DNA from: Pseudomonas vlassakiae
GTDB lineage: Bacteria > Pseudomonadota > Gammaproteobacteria > Pseudomonadales > Pseudomonadaceae
Assembly: GCF_014269035.2 (NCBI RefSeq)
Contig: NZ_JABWRP020000004.1
Span: forward strand, 1-64,000
Length of the DNA stretch: 64,000 bases
Reading direction: 5' to 3'
Shown here: positions 20,848-32,745 of the stretch, in pieces
How the letters are laid out: every line of letters begins with the position of its first letter
Numbering within the stretch: the first letter of the stretch is position 1
Program-made: the position numbers and the translations under genes
The notes under the pieces: generated by a model
Database searches by the model: none
What the model saw: only the letters and a program-made list of their open reading frames with translations
What the model was told of the DNA's origin: nothing

Positions 20848-21882
20848 CTACTGGTCCTTTTGCTCATCCATCTTCAAGGTTCCATCCTCGAAGATATTCA
20901 GCTTCTGGCGCAGCTCACGCGGCTGCATCGGCGCCTGGGCAGCAGCATCACCTGTCGCCGGGGCTGCCGGGGCTGCTGCCCCGGGCGCCGCACCTGCAGG
21001 CGCAGCTGGTTGCGCTGGCGCCTCGGGCGCGCCCTGCTCACCCTCGATGTTGCGCTGCGCCTTCTTGGTCAGGACGATGATGTCGATACGGCGGTTGACC
21101 GGGTTGAACGGGTTCTTGCGGTCGAACAGCGACGACGAGGCATACCCCACCACCCGTGCCACCTGGCCGTCCGGGTAGCCACCGGCAACCAGGGCTCGAC
21201 GCGCGGCGTTGGCGCGGTTGGCCGACAGCTCCCAGTTACCGAAATCGCCGGTGCCGGAGTACGGCTTGGCATCGGTGTGGCCGCTGATACTGATCTTGTT
21301 CGGCACCGCCTTGATGGTGTCGGCCATGGCCAGCAGGATGTCCTCGAAATACGGCTGCAGGCGCGCACTGCCGATGTCGAACATCGGCCGGTTCTCAGCG
21401 TCCATGATCTGGATGCGCAGGCCGTCCTGGGTGATCTCGAACAGGATCTGGTCCTTGAACTTCTGCAGCTGCGGGTTCTCCTCAACCTTGTTCTGCAGTT
21501 CCTGCAACAGCAGTTCGAGGCGTTCGCGCTCGACCTGTTCGGCCATGGTCTCGACCTGGTCCTTGTCCAGCTGGATGCTGGTATCAGGCGTAGGTTCGGA
21601 CTTCATCTCCGGGTTGATGGTCTTTTCCGGCGCCATCTGCGGCGAGCCGCCCAGGTCGATGACGTAAGGCGTGCCACTTTCGGAAAAACCGATCGGGTCC
21701 TTGAAGTAGCCGGCAATGGCGATCTTTTGTTCAGGCGTAGCCGTGGATAACAGCCACAGCACCAGGAAGAACGCCATCATCGCCGTGGCAAAGTCGGCGA
21801 AGGCGATCTTCCAGGCACCGCCATGGTGCCCGCCACCGAAGCGCTTGACGCGCTTGATGATTATCGGCTGATTGTTCTCCAT
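20848..21882 (-). CDS. motB: Flagellar motor stator protein MotB
   Basis: 344 aa. A short cytoplasmic N terminus is followed by one membrane helix, FADFATAMMAFFLVLWLLS, with the proton-carrying Asp30. A plug region follows, then an OmpA-like peptidoglycan-binding domain (ISGHTDAKPY, NWELSANRANAARRAL, NPVNRRIDIIV). A C-terminal tail of about 60 residues is rich in Ala and Pro. With MotA it forms the H+-driven stator. It starts three bases after motA ends. Confidence 0.97.
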   Translation of the reverse strand: MENNQPIIIKRVKRFGGGHHGGAWKIAFADFATAMMAFFLVLWLLSTATPEQKIAIAGYFKDPIGFSESGTPYVIDLGGSPQMAPEKTINPEMKSEPTPDTSIQLDKDQVETMAEQVERERLELLLQELQNKVEENPQLQKFKDQILFEITQDGLRIQIMDAENRPMFDIGSARLQPYFEDILLAMADTIKAVPNKISISGHTDAKPYSGTGDFGNWELSANRANAARRALVAGGYPDGQVARVVGYASSSLFDRKNPFNPVNRRIDIIVLTKKAQRNIEGEQGAPEAPAQPAAPAGAAPGAAAPAAPATGDAAAQAPMQPRELRQKLNIFEDGTLKMDEQKDQ

Positions 21883-21885
21883 GAC

Positions 21886-22737
21886 TCAGCGACCGCGAAC
21901 CGCTTGTTCCAGCTCGGCGAAGCTTGGGCGATGCTTCGGATACAGCACCTTGCGCCCGAACTCGACGGCCAGCGAAGGCGGCATGCCGGAAGCCGAGGCC
22001 ACCAGCGAGGCCTTGATCGACTCATAGAGATTGAGCTCTTCCTTGGCATCGTGCTCAAGGCACTTGGCCAGCGGGCCGAAGAAACCATAGGCGGCGAGAA
22101 TACCGAAGAAGGTACCGACCAGCGCCGCACCCACGTGCAGGCCGATCGACTTCTGGTCACCATCACCCAGCGATGCCATGGTCACCACGATACCCAATAC
22201 CGCCGCGACGATACCGAAGCCGGGCATGCCATCGGCGATGCCGCTGACGGCGTGAGACGGGTGCTCGAGCTCTTCCTTCATGCTCAGCAGCTCCATGTCG
22301 AACAGGCCTTCGAGCTCATGGGGCGCCATGTTGCCGGTGGACATGATGCGCAGGTAGTCGCAGATGAACGCGGTCATGCGCTCATCACCCAGCACTGCGG
22401 GGTACTTGGCGAAGATCGGGCTGGCGGCGGCGTCTTCGATATCGCTCTCGATCGCCATCATGCCTTCGCGGCGGCTCTTGTTGAGGATTTCGTACACCAG
22501 GCCCAGCACTTCCAGGTAGAACGTATGGGTGAAGCGAGAGCCGAACATCTTCATCGACTTCTTGATTACATGCATGGTCATGTAACCCGGGTTCGCCTGC
22601 ATGAAGGCGCCAAAGGCTGCACCGCCAATGATCAGCACTTCGAACGGCTGGATCAGCGCCGCGATCTTGCCGTGGGAGAGTACATATCCGCCGAGCACGC
22701 TCGCGAATACGACGATGATGCCGATAATTTTAGCCAT
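21886..22737 (-). CDS. motA: Flagellar motor stator protein MotA
   Basis: 283 aa with four membrane helices (residues about 1-20, 30-50, 170-190, 200-225) and the long cytoplasmic loop that contacts FliG. MAKIIGIIVVFASVLGGYV and PGFGIVAAVLGIVVTMASLG are typical. It is the first gene of motAB. A sigma-28-type promoter element lies 65-91 bases upstream. Confidence 0.97.
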   Translation of the reverse strand: MAKIIGIIVVFASVLGGYVLSHGKIAALIQPFEVLIIGGAAFGAFMQANPGYMTMHVIKKSMKMFGSRFTHTFYLEVLGLVYEILNKSRREGMMAIESDIEDAAASPIFAKYPAVLGDERMTAFICDYLRIMSTGNMAPHELEGLFDMELLSMKEELEHPSHAVSGIADGMPGFGIVAAVLGIVVTMASLGDGDQKSIGLHVGAALVGTFFGILAAYGFFGPLAKCLEHDAKEELNLYESIKASLVASASGMPPSLAVEFGRKVLYPKHRPSFAELEQAVRGR

Positions 22738-22801
22738 AGGATCAAAGCACTTGCTGTCGTGGTCAGGGAGAGGGACGGGAGCTTTAAAACTCTTCTTCTA
22801 C

Positions 22802-22828
22802 TTATCGGCAGAACTGCGCCAGACTATA
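22802..22828 (-). promoter_or_regulatory. Sigma-28 (FliA)-type promoter of motAB
   Basis: Read on the minus strand: TATA, 15 bases, then GCCGATAA (complement of 22802-22809). The FliA consensus is TAAA-N15-GCCGATAA, so the -10 is exact, the spacing is exact and the -35 matches three of four bases. It lies 65-91 bases upstream of the motA ATG. Confidence 0.8.
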
Positions 22829-22867
22829 GCCACTCAAAGCGAAAAGCCAGTTCGGACTGATGCCAAA

Positions 22868-24403
22868 ATGCCAATGGAATCCAAGGTGCCCACTCAGAAT
22901 CCGCGTACCCTAGAGGCCTGGGTCAAGCTGCTTGATGGTGTTCGCGTGCCGGTACCCAAGCAGAGTTACGACCGGGTAATGGCCGCGATCAACGACAGTC
23001 GCCGCTCGTTGCGCGACATCGCCGAACTGATGCAGGACAGTCCCGCCCTGGTGCTGTCGGTGATGCGCGAGGCCAACCACCCCGCCAACGCCAGCCAGGC
23101 CGAACCGGCTGAAAGCCTGGAAATTGCCCTGAACCGCCTGGGCCTGGCACGTAGCAGGGAACTGCTGATGCGCCTGCCCGCCGTACCGGAAGACGACATC
23201 CCGCCGGTGCTGCGCCAATTCCTGTTGATCAGCCAGCATGCCGCACAACAGGCCAGCGGCCTCTTCGCCAGCCGCCTGGCGCGCCTGTGGCAGGAAATCC
23301 ACTGGGGCAGCCTGCTGTTCCTCGCCCCTCTGTGGCCACTGGCCCTGGCCTACCCCAAGCTGCTTGACGCCTGGGAGCTGCGGGTCATCCACAAGGGCGA
23401 AACCGCGGCCGACGTGGAGCAGGAACTGTTCGGCGTGCGCATCTTCGCCCTGTGCCAGGCGATGGCCGAACACTGGCGCCTGCCCAAATGGGTGACCCAA
23501 GGCTATCGCCTGCTGCTCGAAGAACGTGACCAACTGGCCTCGGTACTGAGCATTGCCCGTGAAGAAGACCTGCTCAACCAGCAGCATCGCCTGGACGAGG
23601 CACCCGGATTGCGCCGCTGGTTCAACGAACCGGCCAACACCGTACTGCTGGCCAACAACCTGGCGCTGGCAGCCCAGGTCGGCTGGGACAACCCGCATTT
23701 GTTGCGCTGGCAACTGCTGACCGCGCTCTACCTGCAAACCTCCCTGGAAGACGTGCAGCAGCAGGTGCACCAACAAGCCGCCGCCAGCGCCCGGCGTCAC
23801 GCCAGGCACGCACTGTTCCACCCCGCCGAAGCGCTGATCTGGCCTTGGCAGCAGCGTCGCCCGCACCCGGACATGCTCACGCCGCCACCACCCTCCAGCG
23901 ACGACCTTGGCCGCTGGCGCAAGCTGTGCCAGGCGTTGTTGGCGCAACCCAGCCCGTTCACCAACGCCGTGCACCTGGCCACCCAGGCGCGCGAAGCCAT
24001 GCTCGCCTGCGGCATGCAGCGCATCATGCTGCTGACGCTGGACCGTGCCAGCGACCACCTGCGCGTGCAGCAGACCGCCGGCCTGCCCCAGGAGGCCGCC
24101 GCCATGGACTTGCCCTTGGCGCAGAACAGACTGTTGCAAAAGCTCATGAGCAAAGCCGGCCAATTGCGCCTGACGCCCGACAATCACGCCCAGTTCTCGG
24201 CACTGCTACCGGCACCGTTGCAGGCACTGTTCCGAAGTGAGCACCTGCTGCTGCGGTCGCTGGCAGTCAGCGACCAAGTGCTGATGCTGGCCGTGGCCGA
24301 CCAGGGCGGCAAGCCACTGACCGATGTCAGCGTGCAAGCCTTCGGCAAGACTTCGCAATGTATCGAGCGTGCGTTGGCGGTGTTTGCCAACCGCGGCGCC
24401 TGA
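22868..24403 (+). CDS. HDOD domain protein with C-terminal GAF-like region
   Basis: 511 aa from the ATG at 22868 (or the ATG two codons on). Residues about 20-230 form an HDOD domain, the HD-related non-catalytic fold found in bacterial signalling proteins (SYDRVMAAINDSRRSLRDIAELMQDSP, SLEIALNRLGLARSRELL). The last 160 residues look like a GAF fold (AREAMLACGMQRIMLLTLDRASDHL, then SEHLLLRSLAVSDQVLMLAVAD). Divergent from motAB. A regulatory role in motility or c-di-GMP signalling is possible but only inferred. Confidence 0.85.
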   Translation: MPMESKVPTQNPRTLEAWVKLLDGVRVPVPKQSYDRVMAAINDSRRSLRDIAELMQDSPALVLSVMREANHPANASQAEPAESLEIALNRLGLARSRELLMRLPAVPEDDIPPVLRQFLLISQHAAQQASGLFASRLARLWQEIHWGSLLFLAPLWPLALAYPKLLDAWELRVIHKGETAADVEQELFGVRIFALCQAMAEHWRLPKWVTQGYRLLLEERDQLASVLSIAREEDLLNQQHRLDEAPGLRRWFNEPANTVLLANNLALAAQVGWDNPHLLRWQLLTALYLQTSLEDVQQQVHQQAAASARRHARHALFHPAEALIWPWQQRRPHPDMLTPPPPSSDDLGRWRKLCQALLAQPSPFTNAVHLATQAREAMLACGMQRIMLLTLDRASDHLRVQQTAGLPQEAAAMDLPLAQNRLLQKLMSKAGQLRLTPDNHAQFSALLPAPLQALFRSEHLLLRSLAVSDQVLMLAVADQGGKPLTDVSVQAFGKTSQCIERALAVFANRGA

Positions 24404-24447
24404 GCCTTGCGCTACAATCGCCCCTCTTTCCACACTGGAGACCGTGG

Positions 24448-25275
24448 ATGACTGACTTTTCCGGCCTGCCTTTGGTGATCGAAGCCGCAGACTTGCTGCC
24501 GCGCCTGGATTCACCCCAGTTGATCCTGGTCGACCTGAGCAGCGCCAACCGCTATGTCAGCGGCCACATCCCTGGCGCCCGCTTCGTCGAAGGCAAGCGC
24601 ACCCAGCTCGGCCAGCCGCCGGCGCCCGGCCTGTTGCCGGCCCTGGGCGATCTGGAAAAGCTGTTCAGTGAACTGGGCCACCGTGACGATGCCGTCTACG
24701 TGGTATACGACGACGAAGGTGGCGGCTGGGCCGGGCGCTTCATCTGGCTGCTCGATGTGATCGGCCATTCGCGCTACCACTACCTCAATGGCGGCATCCA
24801 GGCCTGGCCGGCTGACAAGCTCTCCACCGACGTGCCAACGCCGGGCACTGCCTCCGTGCATCTGCAACTGCATAGCGAACCGACTGCCACGCGTGAGTAC
24901 CTGCAAAGCCGCCTGGGCGAAAAAGACCTTGTGATCTGGGATGCCCGTGGCCCGCAGGAATTCAACGGCGAAAAAGTCCTGGCTGCCAAGGCCGGGCACA
25001 TTCCCGGTGCCGTCAATTTCGAATGGACGGCCGGCATGGACCTCAACGACCATCTGCGCATCCGCAAGGACATCGCTGAAGTCCTGCAACAGTTGGGCAT
25101 CACGCCGGACAAGGAAGTCATCACCCACTGCCAGACCCACCGCCGCTCCGGTTTCACCTACCTGGTGGCCAAGTCCCTCGGCTACCCACGCATCAAGGCC
25201 TATGCCGGTTCGTGGAGCGAATGGGGCAACCACCCGGACACGCCTGTCGAAGTTCAAGGACCATCAACCCAATGA
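24448..25275 (+). CDS. Rhodanese-type thiosulfate sulfurtransferase
   Basis: 275 aa with two tandem rhodanese domains: an inactive N-terminal one (LVDLSSANRYVSGHIPGAR) and a C-terminal one (WDARGPQEF, AGHIPGAVNFEW) carrying catalytic Cys228 in CQTHRRSG. It moves sulfane sulfur from a donor to a thiophilic acceptor. Start at the ATG preceded by GGAG. It overlaps psd by four bases (ATGA), so the two are coupled; the metabolic reason for that pairing is not obvious, but it is a common Pseudomonas arrangement. Confidence 0.95.
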   Translation: MTDFSGLPLVIEAADLLPRLDSPQLILVDLSSANRYVSGHIPGARFVEGKRTQLGQPPAPGLLPALGDLEKLFSELGHRDDAVYVVYDDEGGGWAGRFIWLLDVIGHSRYHYLNGGIQAWPADKLSTDVPTPGTASVHLQLHSEPTATREYLQSRLGEKDLVIWDARGPQEFNGEKVLAAKAGHIPGAVNFEWTAGMDLNDHLRIRKDIAEVLQQLGITPDKEVITHCQTHRRSGFTYLVAKSLGYPRIKAYAGSWSEWGNHPDTPVEVQGPSTQ

Positions 25276-26135
25276 AATCCCGTCTGTTCATCCTCAGCCA
25301 GTACCTGCTGCCGCACCATCTGCTGTCGCGCCTGGCTGGCTGTGTCGCCGAGTGCCGTGCGCGCTGGTTCAAGAACGCCTTCACCGCCTGGTTCGCCAAG
25401 CGTTACCAGGTGAACATGAGTGAAGCACTGGTCGAAGACCTCACCGCCTACGAGCACTTCAACGCTTTCTTCACTCGCGCCCTGAAACCCGGTGCACGCC
25501 CGCTCGACGAAACCCCGGGCGCCATCCTCTGCCCGGCCGATGGCGCGGTCAGCCAACTGGGCCCGATCGAACACGGGCGTATCTTCCAGGCCAAGGGCCA
25601 CAGCTTCAGCGCGCTCGAGTTGCTCGGCGGCGACCCGGCCCTGGCCGCGCCGTTCATGGGCGGCGAGTTCGCCACCATCTACCTGTCGCCGAAGGACTAC
25701 CACCGCGTGCACATGCCGCTGGCCGGCACCCTTCGCGAAATGGTCTACGTGCCAGGCCGCCTGTTCTCGGTCAACCAGACCACGGCCGAAAACGTTCCTG
25801 AGTTGTTCGCCCGCAACGAGCGTGTCGTGTGCCTGTTCGATACCGAGCGCGGCCCGATGGCGGTGGTGCTGGTGGGTGCCATGATCGTCGCTTCGATCGA
25901 AACCGTGTGGGCTGGCCTGGTCACCCCGCCGAAGCGCGAACTCAAGACCTTCCGTTACGACGAAGGCAGCCGTGCGCCGATCCACCTGGAAAAGGGTGCA
26001 GAGTTGGGCCGCTTCAAGCTGGGCTCGACCGCGATCGTGCTGTTCGGGCCCGAGCAGGTGAAATGGGCACAGACCCTGGGCGCAGGTTCCGCTGTGCGCA
26101 TGGGTGAGCTGCTGGCGAGTCCTGCCCAGGCTTGA
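25272..26135 (+). CDS. psd: Phosphatidylserine decarboxylase proenzyme
   Basis: 287 aa. Converts phosphatidylserine to phosphatidylethanolamine at the inner membrane. The self-cleavage motif L250-G-S-T253 is in KLGSTAIVLF; cleavage makes the pyruvoyl cofactor at Ser252. YHRVHMPLAGTLREMVYVPG and SVNQTTAENVPELFARNERV are family landmarks. Followed by a strong terminator. Confidence 0.98.
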   Translation: MKSRLFILSQYLLPHHLLSRLAGCVAECRARWFKNAFTAWFAKRYQVNMSEALVEDLTAYEHFNAFFTRALKPGARPLDETPGAILCPADGAVSQLGPIEHGRIFQAKGHSFSALELLGGDPALAAPFMGGEFATIYLSPKDYHRVHMPLAGTLREMVYVPGRLFSVNQTTAENVPELFARNERVVCLFDTERGPMAVVLVGAMIVASIETVWAGLVTPPKRELKTFRYDEGSRAPIHLEKGAELGRFKLGSTAIVLFGPEQVKWAQTLGAGSAVRMGELLASPAQA

Positions 26136-26147
26136 CCCTGACAAAAC

Positions 26148-26179
26148 AGGCCCTGCATGCGCATGCAGGGCCTTTTTTT
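26148..26179. terminator. Bidirectional terminator between psd and serB
   Basis: A 26-base perfect palindrome (AGGCCCTGCATGC / GCATGCAGGGCCT, 26148-26173) followed by seven Ts on the plus strand and TGTTTTG on the minus strand. It lies between convergent psd and serB. Confidence 0.88.
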
Positions 26180-26186
26180 ATGCGAA

Positions 26187-27401
26187 TCAGCCGCGACCGT
26201 CGCGGTCGCGCAGGCCCAGCAGGTACAGCACGCCATCCAGCCCCAGGGTGGAAATCGCCTGCTTGGCAGACTGGCGCACCAGCGGCTTGGCGCGGAAGGC
26301 TACGCCCAGGCCGGCCAGCGACAGCATCGGCAGGTCGTTGGCGCCATCACCCACGGCGATGGTCTGTTCCAGCTGCAGGCCTTCTTCACTGGCCAGCTGT
26401 TGCAGCAGGTCAGCCTTGCGCTGGGCATCGACGATCGGCTCCACGGCCACGCCGGTCACCTTGCCATCGACCACTTCCAGTTCGTTGGCGAACACGTAAT
26501 CGATGCCCAGGCGCGCCTGCACCTGTTTGGCGAAGTACGAGAAGCCACCAGACAGGATCGCCGTCTTGTAACCCAGGCGCTTGAGCTCGGCGAACAGGTT
26601 CTCGGCACCTTCGGTGAGGCGCAGGGAAGCACCGATCTCGTCGAGTACGCCGACATCCAGGCCCTTGAGCAGCGCCATCCGTTCCTTGAAGCTGGCGCGG
26701 AAATCCAGCTCGCCGCGCATGGCCCGCTCGGTGATCGCGGCAACCTGCTCGCCCACACCAGCGGCCTTGGCCAGTTCGTCGATGACTTCCGCCTCGATCA
26801 GCGTCGAGTCCATGTCGAATACCGCCAGGCGGCGATTGCGGCGGAACAGGTCGTCCTTCTGGAACGCGATGTCGACGTTCAGTTCTTCGGACAATGCGAA
26901 GAAGTCAGCCCGCAATGCCTGGGCGTCGCTCGGCACGCCACGCACGGAAATTTCCAGCGCCGCCTTGCTCTTCTCGCTCGAAGCATTCAAGGCAACCCGC
27001 GCCGACAGGCGCTCGATACGCTCGATGGTCAGGCCATACTGGCTGATGACTGCACTGACGCGTTGCAACTGCTCGGGGGTGATCTTGCGGCTGAGCAGAG
27101 TCACGATATGACGTGCTTCGCCCTGGGCATCGGCCCAATGCTGGTAGTCGGCCTCGGAGATCGGCGTGTAACGCGCTTGCAGGTTCAGCTCGTGGGCTTT
27201 GGACTGCACGCTCTGCAGCAGGCTGGTAGCCACTTCGTTATCCGGGATATCGACCAGGATGCCGAACGACAGCGTGCCGTGCATGACCGCCAGGCCGATG
27301 TCGAGGATGTTCACACCGCCCTGGAGCAGGACGCCGGTAATGGCGGCGGTAAGACCCGGGCGGTCCTCACCGGTGATGTTGATCAGAACGATTTCGCGCA
27401 C
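26187..27401 (-). CDS. serB: Phosphoserine phosphatase SerB
   Basis: 404 aa from the GTG at 27401, eight bases after GGAG. Two N-terminal ACT-like regions (VLINITGEDRPGLTAAITG; about 95-175) precede the HAD phosphatase domain with VFDMDSTLIEAEVIDELAK (nucleophile Asp near residue 195), SGGFSYFAKQ and VGDGANDLPML. Final step of serine synthesis. The ACT domains probably sense serine or a related amino acid. Confidence 0.97.
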   Translation of the reverse strand: MREIVLINITGEDRPGLTAAITGVLLQGGVNILDIGLAVMHGTLSFGILVDIPDNEVATSLLQSVQSKAHELNLQARYTPISEADYQHWADAQGEARHIVTLLSRKITPEQLQRVSAVISQYGLTIERIERLSARVALNASSEKSKAALEISVRGVPSDAQALRADFFALSEELNVDIAFQKDDLFRRNRRLAVFDMDSTLIEAEVIDELAKAAGVGEQVAAITERAMRGELDFRASFKERMALLKGLDVGVLDEIGASLRLTEGAENLFAELKRLGYKTAILSGGFSYFAKQVQARLGIDYVFANELEVVDGKVTGVAVEPIVDAQRKADLLQQLASEEGLQLEQTIAVGDGANDLPMLSLAGLGVAFRAKPLVRQSAKQAISTLGLDGVLYLLGLRDRDGRG

Positions 27402-27536
27402 AACCTGGCTCCGACTTCGATGAAAAATGCGCATTCTACCGATTTTCCATGACCATCGGGCGCCAACTCTACTTTGCCGACAAAACACTGCTCGCTATAC
27501 TGCCCAACACTTTTATGCCATTAAGAGCCGCGCTCT

Positions 27537-28994
27537 GTGAACCGGCCCACGCCCGTCAAAACCGACAACTTCTTCATAATGATCTTCCGAGCCCTGCGCC
27601 AACGTCGCGTGCCCCTGGCATTGCGTATCGCCACCACCAACATTTTCCTGGTGGCGCTGGCGCTGGTGATCTATGCCTGCGTGATGGGCCTGCAGTTCAA
27701 GCAGGCCATGCACGAGCAGGCCGACGCCCTCGGCCAGAGCCTGACCACCCAGACCGCCACCTCGGCAACCGAGCTGCTGGTGTCCAATGACATCCTCAGC
27801 CTCAATGTGTTGCTGGGCAACCTGGTGAAGAACCCGCTGGTGGCCCATGCGGCCATCTACAGCGTGGATAACCGCATCCTCGCCGAGGCTGGCCAGCGCC
27901 CGCGCAACAGCCTGCTGGGTGAAGCCGAAGGCCTGTACCAGACCAAGATCACGTTCCAGGACGTGACCGCCGGTCAGCTGCGCATCAGCCTGGACATGAG
28001 CCAGTTCCAGCAGCCGATGCTGATCAGCCTGCAGAGCATGGGCATCCTCGCCGCCATCCTGCTGGCGTTGGCGCTGAGCCTGAGCCTGCGCCAGGGCCGC
28101 CATATCACCCTGCCGCTGCTGCAACTGCGGGTGTGGCTGCGTGACCCGCACCCTTACACCCCGGCCATCGATCGCCAGGACGAGATCGGCGACATCGCTC
28201 GCCAGCTTCATGCACGCCTGGCACCACCACCTCCGCCCGAGCCGGAGCCGGAGGAAGAAGAAGACGAGTTCGACGACCTGCATCACGAGCCCCCGGTCAA
28301 GCCCGCACAGCGAGCCAAGGCCGTGGTCCAGGCGGACGAGGATGACGACGCGGCCTTCGCCGGCCTGCTGGACGACGAGGAGCAAGCTGCTGCCAAACCT
28401 GTCATGGTCGAATCCGATGAACCGCAAAACACCGCCGTACTGGCCGTTCAACTGGGTTCCCAAGAGCAACTGCGTCGCCTGCCGCGCACACGCCTGACCG
28501 AGCTGCTGGAACGCTATCGCGGCTGCCTGGAGCAGGCCGCCTCGCTGTATGAAGGCGACATCCACACACTCAACGACGGCAGCACCCTGGTCCTGTTCCA
28601 CAGCCGCGACTGCGGTGAGGACTACCTGACCAACGCCATCTGTTGTGGCGAATTGCTGCGCGCGCTGGGCCACGCCCTGCAGATCGAAGTGGCCGACAGC
28701 GGCATCACCCTGCAATTGCAGCTGGGCTTGGCCCTGGGCGATGACCTGCAAGGGCTGGAGCAGGTCGACCTGCTGATGGCCGAAAAGGCTCAGGACGCGC
28801 TGGCGCTGTCGCAGCACAGCCGCAACCTGCTGCTGGTGGAGCGGCAGATCAGTGATGACGAGCTGATCCGCAAGCGCGCCCGCATCCGGCCGATTGCCAG
28901 CCCTGAAGGGGCATGCTGTGTGGAGCGCCTGATGGAGCCTTACCCGTCGATGCTGGAGCGCCAGTTGGCGCGGATGCACGAACGCCGGGCCTGA
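27537..28994 (+). CDS. Smp/YtjB-type membrane protein with degenerate cyclase-like domain
   Basis: 485 aa from a GTG at 27537 (an ATG 14 codons on is an alternative). TM1 is at about 29-52, an extracytoplasmic region of about 105 residues follows, TM2 is at about 160-185, then HAMP-like sequence and an acidic/Pro-rich linker (about 228-265; PEPEPEEEEDEF). Residues about 300-480 have the outline of a class III nucleotide cyclase (AVLAVQLGS, LLERYRGCLEQAASLYEG, TLNDGSTLVLF). However, the metal-binding aspartates expected after the first strand and in the GD motif are replaced, so activity is unlikely. The position divergent from serB matches E. coli ytjB (smp), whose family is named a haemolysin-like virulence factor without proof. 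Confidence 0.75.
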   Translation: MNRPTPVKTDNFFIMIFRALRQRRVPLALRIATTNIFLVALALVIYACVMGLQFKQAMHEQADALGQSLTTQTATSATELLVSNDILSLNVLLGNLVKNPLVAHAAIYSVDNRILAEAGQRPRNSLLGEAEGLYQTKITFQDVTAGQLRISLDMSQFQQPMLISLQSMGILAAILLALALSLSLRQGRHITLPLLQLRVWLRDPHPYTPAIDRQDEIGDIARQLHARLAPPPPPEPEPEEEEDEFDDLHHEPPVKPAQRAKAVVQADEDDDAAFAGLLDDEEQAAAKPVMVESDEPQNTAVLAVQLGSQEQLRRLPRTRLTELLERYRGCLEQAASLYEGDIHTLNDGSTLVLFHSRDCGEDYLTNAICCGELLRALGHALQIEVADSGITLQLQLGLALGDDLQGLEQVDLLMAEKAQDALALSQHSRNLLLVERQISDDELIRKRARIRPIASPEGACCVERLMEPYPSMLERQLARMHERRA

Positions 28995-29022
28995 TAGCGG
29001 GGGCGCGTACAAAACCTTCAGC

Positions 29023-29057
29023 CACAAAAAAGCCCGCGAACATGCGGGCTTTTTTGT
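29023..29057. terminator. Bidirectional terminator
   Basis: CACAAAAAAGCCCGC, a six-base loop, then GCGGGCTTTTTTGTG form a perfect inverted repeat with A/T runs on both sides. It serves the convergent Smp-like and PqiC-like genes. Confidence 0.9.
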
Positions 29058-29071
29058 GATTGGCGGTTCGA

Positions 29072-29782
29072 TCAGAAGCGATAGACTTCCATATCGGTAC
29101 GAATCGGCGAAGCCATCGGGATCTTGGACTTCTCCGGCTCTTTCTTGACCTGTACCGGCGCCGCCTGTTTCTTCGGTGCTTCTTCAACAACCGCAGGCTG
29201 ATTGGCCAGCGGCTTGACCGCTGTGCTCAACTGCTCGGCAAGCTTCTGCAGCAACTGCCCCTGGGCTTGAACCTGGGACGACTCGCTGCCCTCATGGTGC
29301 TGCTCGAGGTGAACGATACGGTTGTCACGCACACGGCCACGACGATCGAGCAGGCGCCATTGCGCATCGAGAACCGCAGGCTGGTTCTTGCCCGAGTCCA
29401 GGCGAGTGATCGACAGCAGCACCTGCACGTCCGGAGTGAAGCCGGCGCTGGCCGGGGCCAGTACCACGCGCTGGCTGTCGAGACGCCACGCCAGCTGACG
29501 TACCAGCAACTGATCGATGTCCGCTGACAGGCTACCCGCCCAACGACCGTCGGTCGCCGAACTCAGGCTGCCATCGGCCTGGCGCTGCAAGAAGGTTTCA
29601 CGCTGCAGGTAATCGGCTATCGACACCGGGCCGAGTACTACGGCCATGCCCGCACTCTGTGAAGGCTGGCCAGGATCACCGCTGTCGAGTTGGTACAGGG
29701 CAACTGGCTGATGCATGCTGCACCCGCCCAGTCCCAGCAAACCCGTCATCAACAGCGCAAATGGAAGGCGCAGGAGTTTCAT
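29072..29782 (-). CDS. PqiC/YmbA-type (DUF330) lipoprotein
   Basis: 236 aa with a lipoprotein signal ending in LGLGGC (Cys about 21). The body (YQLDSG, VVLGPVSIADYLQRETFLQ, DQLLVRQLAWRLDSQRVV, VQVLLSITRLDSG) matches the ABC-transport auxiliary lipoproteins that accompany PqiAB or Mla-type MCE systems. These assist lipid movement between the two membranes. A Pro/Lys-rich tail (about 190-225) follows. No pqiA, pqiB or MCE gene is in the window, so it stands alone and its partner is unknown. Confidence 0.8.
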   Translation of the reverse strand: MKLLRLPFALLMTGLLGLGGCSMHQPVALYQLDSGDPGQPSQSAGMAVVLGPVSIADYLQRETFLQRQADGSLSSATDGRWAGSLSADIDQLLVRQLAWRLDSQRVVLAPASAGFTPDVQVLLSITRLDSGKNQPAVLDAQWRLLDRRGRVRDNRIVHLEQHHEGSESSQVQAQGQLLQKLAEQLSTAVKPLANQPAVVEEAPKKQAAPVQVKKEPEKSKIPMASPIRTDMEVYRF

Positions 29783-29957
29783 TCAACCCATCCAGGCGGT
29801 CGCCACCAGGCAAACCGCAGTGATACTGATAGAGATTCAATCGGGCACACGGCCACGCCGGCACCGCAGGGGCACTATCATCCGCGAAATATCGGCGAGA
29901 CTCCAGCATTTCTGCCTGGAACGGCGCTGAAATTGCCGTTCCAGACATTTCGTCGGA

Positions 29958-32741
<2,784 letters not shown>

Positions 32742-32745
<4 letters not shown>

